NCBI GenBank assembly: GCA_024762485.1
Contig: JANTHH010000133.1
Location: 1 to 7,634, forward strand
Source: Chromatiales bacterium
GTDB taxonomy: Bacteria; Pseudomonadota; Gammaproteobacteria; Chromatiales; Chromatiaceae
Length of the DNA stretch: 7,634 nucleotides
Direction of reading: 5' to 3'
Below, in pieces: positions 1-5,915 of this stretch. The first letter of the stretch is position 1. The number at the start of each line of letters is the position of its first letter. Position numbers and translations under genes: made by a program. A model generated the notes under the pieces. That model saw only the letters and a program-made list of their open reading frames with translations, made no database searches and was not told the DNA's origin.

Positions 1-18
1 AAGATGCCGGTAGGACAT
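1..18 (-). CDS. Start of a probable IS30-family transposase (partial, runs off the left edge)
   Basis: Only the first six codons are inside the window, read on the minus strand from an ATG at 18-16: Met-Ser-Tyr-Arg-His-Leu. An AGGAG ribosome binding site (complement of 25-29) lies six bases before the ATG, which argues that this is a real gene start. IS30-family transposases commonly begin with MSY followed by a basic or polar residue and then [H/Q]L, and that family resemblance is the whole basis for the name. An IS30 terminal repeat would be expected a few tens of bases further out, roughly 45-90, but its partner end is outside the window, so no boundary can be drawn. It could be another gene with a similar start. 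The family call is tentative. Confidence 0.35.
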
Positions 19-323
19 TGTGGGCTCCTGATTTCCTGAAGTCTCGACAACCTCAGCTTATCAGGGCAGCCCATGGTGTCCGCCTTCTCGGACCTACGAC
101 CTGTGCACTTTGGAGTTGAATCCGCGGTCCTTTGATTCATCTTGTGGTATTGGGGCCTGCCGTGACTGCCATTTCAATCGATAGCTTGAAGGCGGTTGTT
201 TCTGTGGACAGCCCCAAGCGTTACAGGGGTGGATAAAAATTTGACCCAACTGAAACGGGGATACGGGTACTCTGCAACCGGGACATCCCGTTGGGCAACC
301 TGCCTGCCGTTCGAACACTTATC

Positions 324-351
324 TTGATGCACCGCTATTTTGATGTACCGC
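324..351. repeat. Tandem direct repeat, 12-bp units with 16-bp period
   Basis: TTGATGCACCGC at 324-335 is repeated as TTGATGTACCGC at 340-351, with 11 of 12 positions identical and a period of 16 bases. The repeat lies about 190 bases before the DsrC-like gene, just left of an A+T-rich segment. Spaced direct repeats like this can be binding sites for a regulator on one face of the helix, but nothing here identifies which one. Chance duplication is possible. Confidence 0.4.
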
Positions 352-357
352 ACTATC

Positions 358-387
358 ATCGAAATATGCGATAACAACATTCGATAA
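358..387. promoter_or_regulatory. Possible regulator site: cluster of CGAT half-sites
   Basis: ATCG at 358-361 and CGAT at 369-372 form an imperfect dyad containing a T-N11-A core (T359 to A371), the pattern favoured by LysR-type regulators. CGATAA occurs at 369-374 and again at 382-387. The octamer TATCGAAT, read on the minus strand at 386-379, also occurs in the strong palindrome at 2081-2099 beside the lysR gene. This suggests, weakly, that the same regulator might bind here. The dyad is only four bases per arm, so it is much weaker than the LysR/HPP operator. Confidence 0.2.
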
Positions 388-534
388 ATTTCAATATCCG
401 AACGGGCTGGTCTCGGCATATATTCATGCTCGATAGGAAAGCGTGGGCGTTCCCATGCCAGGACGAGTCTTGATGCCGCATGCCGCGCATGGGCAGGCCT
501 GTTTGTAGCGGTGTCTCTCTTTCGGGGTAAGGCC

Positions 535-1176
535 ATGATTGCGGTTCGGGTTTTCATGAAGGTGACGAATGAACCGCTGAAGCGCACGCCGGTGGTTATC
601 CAAATGGATGCAGATGGTATGGCAGCCGGACCGGTATTGACCGATCGCGAGGGGGTTGCGCATTTCGATCTGCCACCAGGCAGCGGTAAGGTGCTGGTTT
701 CGGGTGTGGAACGCTATCACGGTCATCTCGAGGGTGACGTGCCCGTGGCGCTGTGGTCCATCACTGAGGCGCCGAATGAATCAGCCGGCGCACCGGGTGA
801 ATTTCCGGCAGGCAGTAATGCTTACCCGGGCATGACGACTTGCCCCCTTGAGGTGGAAGGTCGAACGATTCTGACCGACAGTGAGGGTTACCTGGTGGAT
901 CCCGCCGATTGGTCGGAGGCCTTCGTAAAGGTCCAGGCAGCACGAGAAGGGCTGGCCCTTGCTGGTGAGCACTGGGAGGTTATCCGGTTTCTACGTCAGC
1001 ACTATGCTGAACACGGCCACCAGGCCAGTGTCCGTGACATGATCAGACATTTTCGTAATATCTGGGATGCGGAGCGTGGCTCCAATCGTTATCTGCACGC
1101 GTTGTTCCCCATGGGCGGTCCGCAGAAACAAGGCAATCGTCTTGCTGGACTGTTGCGTACCAAGGGCGAACATTGA
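535..1176 (+). CDS. DsrC/TusE-family protein lacking both redox cysteines, with N-terminal beta domain
   Basis: The 213-residue product has two parts. Residues ~105-213 align along their length with DsrC and TusE: an EGYLVDPADW block at 117-126, EHWEVIRFLR at 145-154, ERGSNRYL at 180-187, LFP at 190-192, then GGPQKQGNRLAGL at 194-206. DsrC carries two cysteines in a C-X10-C tail that accept sulfur for the Dsr pathway; TusE keeps only the last one. Here the two positions are Asn201 and Glu212, so sulfur transfer by the usual chemistry is impossible. The only cysteine is Cys103, at the domain junction. Residues 1-~78 form a separate beta-rich segment (TPVVIQMDADG, a TDREGVAHFDLPPG turn) resembling carboxypeptidase-regulatory or transthyretin-like folds, joined by a Gly/Pro/Ala linker. 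No signal peptide is seen, so it is probably cytoplasmic. A regulatory role has been proposed for cysteine-less DsrC relatives (RspA-type); here that is inference. ATG 535 is preferred over GTG 511 because GGGG at 523-526 sits eight bases ahead of it. Confidence 0.88.
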   Translation: MIAVRVFMKVTNEPLKRTPVVIQMDADGMAAGPVLTDREGVAHFDLPPGSGKVLVSGVERYHGHLEGDVPVALWSITEAPNESAGAPGEFPAGSNAYPGMTTCPLEVEGRTILTDSEGYLVDPADWSEAFVKVQAAREGLALAGEHWEVIRFLRQHYAEHGHQASVRDMIRHFRNIWDAERGSNRYLHALFPMGGPQKQGNRLAGLLRTKGEH

Positions 1177-1187
1177 TACAGATTGAA

Positions 1188-1202
1188 GATGGACGTTCCA
1201 TC
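1188..1202. terminator. Small hairpin between convergent genes, possible bidirectional terminator
   Basis: GATGGA at 1188-1193 and TCCATC at 1197-1202 form a perfect six-base stem with a three-base CGT loop. It sits in the 28-base gap between the stop of the DsrC-like gene and the stop of the lysR gene, which is where a shared terminator would lie. The stem is short, only moderately G+C-rich, and has no T-run on either side, so it is a weak terminator at best. Confidence 0.3.
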
Positions 1203-1204
1203 AG

Positions 1205-2059
1205 TTAGTGGCTTGTCTGTTCCTGTAGCGCGAGCTCACGCAATCCGGCAAGACCCGACCGCAACACATCACTGTCCGCCTCTCGCGGGAACACCATATA
1301 GGCGGGATGCGGAAATTCGGGGGCGTCAGTCACCCGGAACAGGCGACCGGCCTGTATAAAAGAGCGGGCCATGCGCACCGGCAGGAAGCAGGAGCCCCCG
1401 TTTGCCAGGATGAGCTGAATACCCAGCCAGCCGATATTGACGACCTGCGCCGGCCGCTCAAGGTCGGGATAGCTTTCGCGATGTCTGGCGTAAAAGCCCG
1501 GGCCCCATTCCACGTAGATGTAGTCCTCACCTGGCCAGCGTGTATCAGCATGCGTGCTTACCATGACCAGTGTCTCGTCGAACAGGTGTTCCACGATCAG
1601 GCCTGGTGCGTGGCTCGGCGTGTACATCAGCCCGATATCGAGTGTGCCTTCGATCAATCGTCTCATCAGGTCTTCCTCGAACCCGATCTCGCTGCGGATA
1701 GAAACGTCCGGTGCGGTTCGGCGCATCCAGCCAACCCAGGACGGCAGGAAGTCCTCCCACAAAGCGATACGTCCGCCGATCCGCAGGGTGGCGCTGAACC
1801 GGCTGGGCAATCCCACGTCATGACGTGCCTGTTCAACGGTCAGCACCAGGGTCTTGGCATGTTGCAGAAAGCGTTGTCCGGCGGGTGTCAGACTGGCCCC
1901 GGCCCGGTTGCGCACAAACAGCCTGGCTCCCAGTTCATTCTCCAGGTTCTGAATGCGGGCGCTGACGGTCGACTGGGTGACATGCAGGCGCCGGGCGGCC
2001 TCAAGGAAACTGCCATGGGCTGCAATCGCAAGAAAAGTACGGGCCTGGTCGATATCCAT
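1205..2059 (-). CDS. LysR-family transcriptional regulator
   Basis: The 284-residue product has the standard LysR layout. A winged helix-turn-helix occupies about residues 2-61, with the recognisable GSFLEAARRLHVTQSTVSARIQNLE stretch (GSF at 16-18, TQSTVS at 28-33) and ARLFVRNRAGASLTPAG after it. An effector-binding domain of two alpha/beta lobes spans about 90-280, with EGTLDIGLMYTP typical of the first lobe. The length is slightly below the usual ~300. It is transcribed away from the HPP membrane-protein gene across a 115-base gap that contains two palindromes, one fitting the LysR T-N11-A rule, so it probably regulates that gene and represses itself. The inducer cannot be read from the sequence. 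The ribosome binding site is poor (only GGA nine bases before the ATG). It converges on the DsrC-like gene with 28 bases between the stops. Confidence 0.93.
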   Translation of the reverse strand: MDIDQARTFLAIAAHGSFLEAARRLHVTQSTVSARIQNLENELGARLFVRNRAGASLTPAGQRFLQHAKTLVLTVEQARHDVGLPSRFSATLRIGGRIALWEDFLPSWVGWMRRTAPDVSIRSEIGFEEDLMRRLIEGTLDIGLMYTPSHAPGLIVEHLFDETLVMVSTHADTRWPGEDYIYVEWGPGFYARHRESYPDLERPAQVVNIGWLGIQLILANGGSCFLPVRMARSFIQAGRLFRVTDAPEFPHPAYMVFPREADSDVLRSGLAGLRELALQEQTSH

Positions 2060-2080
2060 TTTGGTGCATCCAAGGTAAAT

Positions 2081-2099
2081 ATATCGAATAACTCGATAT
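2081..2099. promoter_or_regulatory. Primary LysR-type operator (palindrome, T-N11-A)
   Basis: This is a perfect inverted repeat with seven-base arms, ATATCGA and TCGATAT, around ATAAC. It contains the T-N11-A signature of LysR-type sites (T2084 to A2096). Its centre at 2090 is about 65 bases before the start site predicted for the HPP gene, matching the usual -65 recognition site of this family. It also lies 22 bases ahead of the lysR start codon, so binding here would block lysR transcription, as in typical autoregulation. Confidence 0.6.
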
Positions 2100-2103
2100 T
2101 ATT

Positions 2104-2119
2104 ATGAAATATATTTCAT
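2104..2119. promoter_or_regulatory. Second palindrome, probable LysR activation site
   Basis: ATGAAAT-AT-ATTTCAT is a perfect 16-base palindrome. It is centred about 43 bases before the predicted HPP transcription start and abuts the possible -35 box. LysR-type promoters usually have a weaker activation site around -35 to -50, so the position fits. The half-site (TGAAAT) differs from that of the palindrome at 2081-2099, so a second regulator cannot be excluded. Confidence 0.45.
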
Positions 2120-2148
2120 TATTCATTTATTGGCCGCACCATTATGAT
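2119..2148 (+). promoter_or_regulatory. Predicted promoter of the HPP gene
   Basis: TATGAT at 2143-2148 is a good sigma-70 -10 box (five of six). The -35 region at 2119-2124, TTATTC, is poor and 18 bases away, as is common for promoters that need an activator. The predicted start is near 2155, leaving a leader of about 20 bases before the ATG at 2175. Confidence 0.4.
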
Positions 2149-2162
2149 GCAAGCATCAGCGC

Positions 2163-2171
2163 TAAGGAGGT
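2163..2171 (+). promoter_or_regulatory. Full-length Shine-Dalgarno sequence of the HPP gene
   Basis: TAAGGAGGT is a perfect nine-base complement to the 3' end of 16S rRNA and ends three bases before the ATG at 2175. It is by far the strongest ribosome binding site in the window, fixes the start codon, and suggests efficient translation once the gene is transcribed. Confidence 0.7.
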
Positions 2172-2174
2172 CAT

Positions 2175-2879
2175 ATGAGGCTTGCAGAATTTTTGGATCT
2201 GATCGGTTTTAGCCGCCAGAAAATGAATCTCCGTGAGAAATTACTCTCCACGCTGGGAGGTTTTCTCGGCATCTTCGCTATCTTCGTGACCAGCCAATGG
2301 CTGCTGGACCCGGCGATTTCCGTGATGATCGTGCCGTCGATGGGGGCGAGCGCTGTGCTGCTGTTTGCCGCGCCACACGCCCCTTTCTCCCAACCCTGGA
2401 ACGTGATTGGCGGGCACGCGATATCAGCGGTGATCGGTGTCGCCTGCTGGCAATGGATACCGGACCACGCTGTGGCAGCGTCCGCCAGTGTCGGCCTGGC
2501 TATTGGCGCCATGTATTTCGCGCGCTGCATCCATCCCCCCGGCGGTGCAACCGCGCTGGCTGCCGTGATCGGGTCGGAAAAACTGCATCAGTTGGGTTAC
2601 GCCTATGAATACGCACCTATCCTGCTCAATGCGGTTACGATACTGCTTGTCGCTATCGCCTTTAATTGGATGTTCGAATGGCGCCGTTACCCGGTTCATC
2701 TGCATTTGAAGCAAGCTGTAGCTGAGCCCGTGGTTCAGGGCTATGAGCCGATTAATCACGAAGACTTCGTTTATGCCCTGAGCCACATCGATACCTTTGT
2801 CGATATCAGCGAAGAGGATCTGCTGAAAATCTATAAGTTGGCAACCCGGCGGCATGTGGACCCTGCTGCCAAGGTGTAG
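2175..2879 (+). CDS. HPP-family integral membrane protein
   Basis: The 234-residue product belongs to the HPP family of small four-to-five-helix membrane proteins, named for a conserved His-Pro-Pro, here at residues 120-122 in CIHPPGGAT. The family block from SMGASAVLLFAAP (55-67) to QPWNVIGGH (73-81) is also present. Hydrophobic segments lie at about 23-42, 47-66, 77-95, 98-117 and 146-165. The biochemical role is poorly established: plant relatives have been linked to nitrite transport into plastids, so small-anion transport is a reasonable guess but no more. Residues ~170-234 form a charged soluble tail (INHEDFVYALSHIDTFVDISEEDLLKI) that should lie in the cytoplasm. The gene diverges from lysR, which probably activates it, and has a perfect Shine-Dalgarno sequence. 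It appears to be transcribed alone, since a separate promoter is visible before tadA. Confidence 0.88.
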   Translation: MRLAEFLDLIGFSRQKMNLREKLLSTLGGFLGIFAIFVTSQWLLDPAISVMIVPSMGASAVLLFAAPHAPFSQPWNVIGGHAISAVIGVACWQWIPDHAVAASASVGLAIGAMYFARCIHPPGGATALAAVIGSEKLHQLGYAYEYAPILLNAVTILLVAIAFNWMFEWRRYPVHLHLKQAVAEPVVQGYEPINHEDFVYALSHIDTFVDISEEDLLKIYKLATRRHVDPAAKV

Positions 2880-2949
2880 AGATCAAGAGTGTAAAACCAT
2901 CGGTGGATAGAGACAGGTGGTCATGTTTTCGCCGGTGGCGCTGAATGTA

Positions 2950-2979
2950 TTGGTGAGCGCAGTGTGATTGGCCGATAAT
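2950..2979 (+). promoter_or_regulatory. Candidate promoter for the tadA-hydrolase pair
   Basis: TTGGTG at 2950-2955 and GATAAT at 2974-2979 are separated by 18 bases; the -10 box matches consensus at five of six positions and the -35 at three. The predicted start near 2986 lies downstream of the TTG at 2968, which supports choosing a later start codon for tadA. The segment before it (2880-2949) holds only a weak CGCC-GGT-GGCG hairpin after the HPP gene, with no T-run. Confidence 0.35.
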
Positions 2980-3009
2980 GGTCCGCCCGATCTCTTGTTT
3001 TATTCAGCC

Positions 3010-3525
3010 GTGACCCATAAAACCCACAACGCGGATATCCCCTTCATGCAACGCGCCATCCAGTTGGCCCGCCAGGCCGAGGCCCATGGTGAGGTGCCGG
3101 TGGGTGCGGTGCTGGTGCGTGATGGCGAGATCATTGGCGAGGGTTGGAACCAGCCGATTGGGGCCTGCGACCCATCGGCCCATGCCGAGATCATGGCACT
3201 GCGCGATGCCGGGCAGCGACTGGGAAATTACCGACTCACCGACACCACCCTCTATGTCACCCTCGAACCCTGTCCGATGTGCGCCGGCGCCATCGTGCAT
3301 GCACGGGTGGGGCGTGTGGTGTTCGCTGCCTGCGACCCGCGTGGTGGTGCGGCGGGGAGTATGTTCGACCTGTTGCCATCCGATGGGCGTTTCAATCATC
3401 AGACCATGTGTGAGGGGGGGCTGCTGGCGGTGGAGGCGGGTGAGATGCTGCGGGATTTTTTCCGCACCCGCCGGGTCAAGAACAAGGGACCGGCGATTTG
3501 CGCCGATGGAGAACATGATGCCTAA
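3010..3525 (+). CDS. tadA: tRNA adenosine(34) deaminase TadA
   Basis: TadA deaminates adenosine 34 to inosine in the anticodon of tRNA-Arg(ACG), allowing it to read CGU, CGC and CGA. The product (171 residues from the start used here) shows the full zinc-dependent cytidine/deoxycytidylate deaminase signature: His58-Ala-Glu60, where His binds zinc and Glu shuttles protons, and PCPMC with zinc ligands Cys88 and Cys91. Flanking blocks EVPVGAVLVRDG, GEGWNQPIG and LGNYRLTDTTLYVTLEP are typical. With the GTG start at 3010 these residues fall one position from those of E. coli TadA (57, 59, 87, 90), which is why it was chosen. An upstream TTG at 2968 and ATG 3046 are alternatives; none has a good ribosome binding site. 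The gene overlaps the next one by eight bases. Confidence 0.95.
   Translation: MTHKTHNADIPFMQRAIQLARQAEAHGEVPVGAVLVRDGEIIGEGWNQPIGACDPSAHAEIMALRDAGQRLGNYRLTDTTLYVTLEPCPMCAGAIVHARVGRVVFAACDPRGGAAGSMFDLLPSDGRFNHQTMCEGGLLAVEAGEMLRDFFRTRRVKNKGPAICADGEHDA
3508..3511 (+). promoter_or_regulatory. Ribosome binding site inside tadA for the downstream hydrolase
   Basis: GGAG lies six bases before ATG 3518, inside the last codons of tadA. In-frame ATGs also occur at 3506 and 3515, but 3506 overlaps the site and 3515 is only three bases away, so 3518 is the best start. The arrangement points to translational coupling with tadA. Confidence 0.5.
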
Positions 3526-4486
3526 GTTGAAGATGTGGATATTACTGCTCGTCACCGGGTTCGTCGGCATGAACGCCGCGGCGGCGCAGCAAGCCGATTA
3601 TCCATCCAGTGGTGTGCCGATGTCGCTGCAACAGGTGGGCGAGCACAGCTACTACGTGCAGGGCGAGGCGGGCATCGCCACCGACAACGCCGGCTTCATC
3701 TCCAATGCCGGCTTTGTGGTCACCCCCAAGGGCGTGGTGGTCTTCGACGGCCTCGGTTCGCCATCGCTTGGCTGGCAGCTTCGCCAATTGATCCGCGATG
3801 TCACCGACCTGCCGGTGGTCAAGGTGGTGGTCAGCCACTATCACGCGGACCACATCTATGGTCTGCAGGTCTTCAAGGACGAGGGTGCGCAGATCGTCGC
3901 GCCGGCCGGTGCGCTGGAATACCTGCAGTCCACGGCGGCGGCGGAGCGCCTCGAGGAGCGCCGCTTTTCACTCGATCCGTGGGTCAACGAGCAGACGCGG
4001 CTGGTGACCCCGGATCAGATTATCGACACTTCGACCACCTTCACCCTCGGTGGTGTGGAATTCCGTGTCGATTATCTCGGTGCGGCCCACTCGGATGGTG
4101 ACCTGACGCTTTACGTGGTCGATGACCGGGTGCTGTATTCGGGCGACATCATCTTCGAGGGCCGGGTCGCCTATCTCGGTGATGCCGACACCGCACACTG
4201 GCTCGAGGCCCTCGAAGCCATGCAGACAGCGAACCTCGCCGCCCTGGTGCCCGGGCATGGACCGGTTGCCCGCCGACCCAACGAGGCTCTGGCGCAGACA
4301 CGTTCCTATCTTTCCTATATCCGCCAGGTCATGGGTGAGGCCGTGGAGAACATGGACGAGTTTGCCGATGCCTACGAGGCGGCGGACTGGTCGGCATTCG
4401 AGGCCCTGCCGGCATTCGAGGCGGCGAACCGGCGTAATGCCTACCAGGTGTTCCTGTCTATGGAGGCAGCGTCGGTAGGTCAGTAA
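3518..4486 (+). CDS. Exported metallo-beta-lactamase-fold hydrolase
   Basis: The 322-residue product starts with a signal peptide (MPKLKMWILLLVTGFVGM, likely cut after the Ala run at about 20-23), so it should act in the periplasm. The mature part is a metallo-beta-lactamase fold with the complete dinuclear metal site: H107-Y-H109-A-D111-H112, His191 in AAHSDGD, Asp210 in YSGDIIF, and His247 in PGHGP. This resembles the SoxH-like/quinoprotein-relay type of exported hydrolases rather than glyoxalase II or RNase Z. The substrate cannot be told; a thioester or sulfur compound is one guess from that family, and I see no feature that indicates antibiotic resistance. A C-terminal helical region (~260-322, rich in Glu and Ala) follows the core. 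The gene overlaps tadA by eight bases at its start and the convergent mltF by 29 bases at its end. Confidence 0.9.
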   Translation: MPKLKMWILLLVTGFVGMNAAAAQQADYPSSGVPMSLQQVGEHSYYVQGEAGIATDNAGFISNAGFVVTPKGVVVFDGLGSPSLGWQLRQLIRDVTDLPVVKVVVSHYHADHIYGLQVFKDEGAQIVAPAGALEYLQSTAAAERLEERRFSLDPWVNEQTRLVTPDQIIDTSTTFTLGGVEFRVDYLGAAHSDGDLTLYVVDDRVLYSGDIIFEGRVAYLGDADTAHWLEALEAMQTANLAALVPGHGPVARRPNEALAQTRSYLSYIRQVMGEAVENMDEFADAYEAADWSAFEALPAFEAANRRNAYQVFLSMEAASVGQ

Positions 4487-5915
4487 GGTCAGTATCGGCA
4501 GCCGCCGGCTGTTCCTTGTCGACGGTCTGCTCGGGCGTTTCCGCCACCCTGAGGTTGTTGGTGTACCAGACCAGCAGGTCGTAGTAGTTGCGGATATTGT
4601 CCACGTAGTTGACCGGCTCCCGGCCGCGGGCGTAGCCGTGTTTCAGGGTCTTGTAATAGCGTTTACGGCTCAGCAGCGGCAGGCGTTGCTTGATCTCCGC
4701 CCAGCGGTCGGGATCGCCGCCCTGGCGCTCGGTCAGTATGCGGGCATCCTCCAGATGGCCGAATCCGACGTTGTAGCCGGCCAGTGCCAGCCAGCTACGG
4801 TCGGGTTCGGGGATGCGCTCCGGCAGCGTCCGTTCCAGCATGCGCAAATAGCGGGCGCCGCCGAAGATGCTCTGTTCGGGGTCCAGGCGGTTCTTCACAC
4901 CGAGGCGCTTGGCAGTGTTGAGGGTCAGCATCATGATGCCGCGTACCCCGGTGGGGGACTTGGCCTTCGGGTTCCAGTGGGACTCCTGGTAGCCGATGGC
5001 TGCGAGCAGGCGCCAGTCGTAACCGTATTTCTCCCCTGCCTGGCGGAACAGGTCTTCGTATTTCGGCAGCCTCTTGGCCACGTGTCGCCAGAAATCCCGC
5101 TTGTCGACGAAATTCAGCTGCTCGGTGTAGCCGTAATAGCGTTCAATCAGGCCCGCCAGGGTGCCGTCGCGCATGATTCTCACGAGGAAGGCGTCGGCGG
5201 CATCACGCAGGCTGCTGTCGGTGTGCTTGGCGAAGGCCCAGGCGAGCGGCTCGGGATCGCTGAGATCGAAGGCCGCCTTGATGTGCGGGAAGAAGCGGCG
5301 ATTGAGGGCCACGTCATTGGAGTCGGCAACGGTATAATCGATCACCTGTTCATTGACCAGGTAGATCAGCTCCTCACTGTCGTATTCGCTGCGTGCGACC
5401 CAGTGCAGTTGAGGGTAGGTGGTCTCCTGCAGGTAGCGCAGACGTTCCTCGTGGCTGCTGCCTGCTACCACCTCCAGGGTGCCTTCGCCCAGATCACCGG
5501 GGTCTTTCGGCCGGCGATTGCCCCTGCGGTAGACTAGCTGCTGAGTGATCTCCTGATAGGGCTTGGAAAAGGCGGTGGTCAGACGCCGCTCGGGCGTGAT
5601 GGACAGCCCGGCAGCGCCCATATGGACCTTGCCGGTGCGTACCGCTGGCAGGATGTCGGAAAAGCTGTCGGGGAACACGAAGCGGGCCTTCACCCCGATC
5701 TCCTCGGCGAACAGGGTGACCAGGTCGTACTCCAGACCGGCCGGACCCTCCGGTGCTTCGTAATAACAGGTGGGCGTGTTGCGCGAGGCCACCAGCAGTT
5801 CGCCATCTGCCTGGATGCGCTCGAGCAGCGGCTGCTGTTCACAGCCGGTCAGGGTCAACACCAGCAGGTAGAGCAACAGTTGTCGCAGGCGGCCGCGTGG
5901 GCGGTGGGTACTCAT
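4458..5915 (-). CDS. mltF: Membrane-bound lytic murein transglycosylase F
   Basis: MltF cleaves the glycan strands of peptidoglycan between MurNAc and GlcNAc, leaving 1,6-anhydro ends, and is anchored to the outer membrane. The 485-residue product begins with a lipoprotein signal (MSTHRPRGRLRQ, then a Leu-rich core) ending in the lipobox LTGC, with Cys25 as the lipidated residue. Residues ~38-262 are a periplasmic solute-binding (SBP_bac_3) domain, which in MltF acts as a regulatory module. Residues ~288-455 are the SLT catalytic domain: catalytic Glu311 in GYQESHW, GVRGIMMLT at 323-331, GGARYL, and ALAGYNVGFGHLEDA. The C-terminal ~30 residues are Pro/Thr/Asp-rich and probably disordered. ATG 5915 was chosen over GTG 5936 because it gives a normal signal peptide; neither has a clear ribosome binding site. 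It diverges from hrpB. Confidence 0.95.
   Translation of the reverse strand: MSTHRPRGRLRQLLLYLLVLTLTGCEQQPLLERIQADGELLVASRNTPTCYYEAPEGPAGLEYDLVTLFAEEIGVKARFVFPDSFSDILPAVRTGKVHMGAAGLSITPERRLTTAFSKPYQEITQQLVYRRGNRRPKDPGDLGEGTLEVVAGSSHEERLRYLQETTYPQLHWVARSEYDSEELIYLVNEQVIDYTVADSNDVALNRRFFPHIKAAFDLSDPEPLAWAFAKHTDSSLRDAADAFLVRIMRDGTLAGLIERYYGYTEQLNFVDKRDFWRHVAKRLPKYEDLFRQAGEKYGYDWRLLAAIGYQESHWNPKAKSPTGVRGIMMLTLNTAKRLGVKNRLDPEQSIFGGARYLRMLERTLPERIPEPDRSWLALAGYNVGFGHLEDARILTERQGGDPDRWAEIKQRLPLLSRKRYYKTLKHGYARGREPVNYVDNIRNYYDLLVWYTNNLRVAETPEQTVDKEQPAAADTDLTDLPTLPP

Larger units (their letters stand above)
19..534. other. Non-coding, A+T-richer leader region between the IS-like start and the DsrC-like gene
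   Basis: No convincing protein-coding gene is visible here on either strand. The open frames are short, lack ribosome binding sites and read as low-complexity Arg/Pro/Ser-rich peptides. The left ~70 bases are probably the end of the IS30-like element. From about 320 to 425 the sequence becomes A+T-rich and holds a direct repeat and several CGAT half-sites, as expected of a promoter region for the gene starting at 535. Short inverted repeats at 279-290 (CGGGA-CA-TCCCG) and 479-491 (CATGC-CGC-GCATG) are too small to interpret. I could not settle on a sigma-70 promoter; TATATT at 419-424 is a possible -10 box without a good -35 partner. Confidence 0.5.

Noticed and set aside
228..250. Stretch resembling the GGTGGAT...TTTGACCCA ends seen near some IS21-type elements
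   Set aside because: The match is to a short A+T-rich pattern only; there is no istA/istB coding remnant and no second end, so it was not called.
174..587. 137-codon minus-strand frame over the leader of the DsrC-like gene
   Set aside because: No ribosome binding site or known motif, Arg-rich low-quality peptide, and it overlaps the true start of the DsrC-like gene in antisense.
1307..2107. Long open frame (266 codons) on the plus strand opposite lysR
   Set aside because: It is antisense to a clear LysR gene, has no family motif, and its composition (many Gln, Pro, Arg) is that of the complement of a coding strand.
2930..2940. CGCC-GGT-GGCG hairpin after the HPP gene as a terminator
   Set aside because: A four-base stem without a T-run is too weak to call.
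3086..3517. Upstream extension of the metallo-hydrolase frame through tadA
   Set aside because: The frame stays open by chance inside tadA. The real start is ATG 3518, where a GGAG site and a signal peptide begin.
4478..4494. GGTCAGTA repeated twice, nine bases apart, at the hydrolase/mltF overlap
   Set aside because: It reflects a Thr-Asp-Leu repeat at the mltF C-terminus, so a coding explanation is sufficient.
4638..5537. 299-codon plus-strand frame opposite mltF
   Set aside because: mltF on the minus strand has lipobox, SBP and SLT motifs throughout; the plus frame lacks recognisable motifs and a ribosome binding site.
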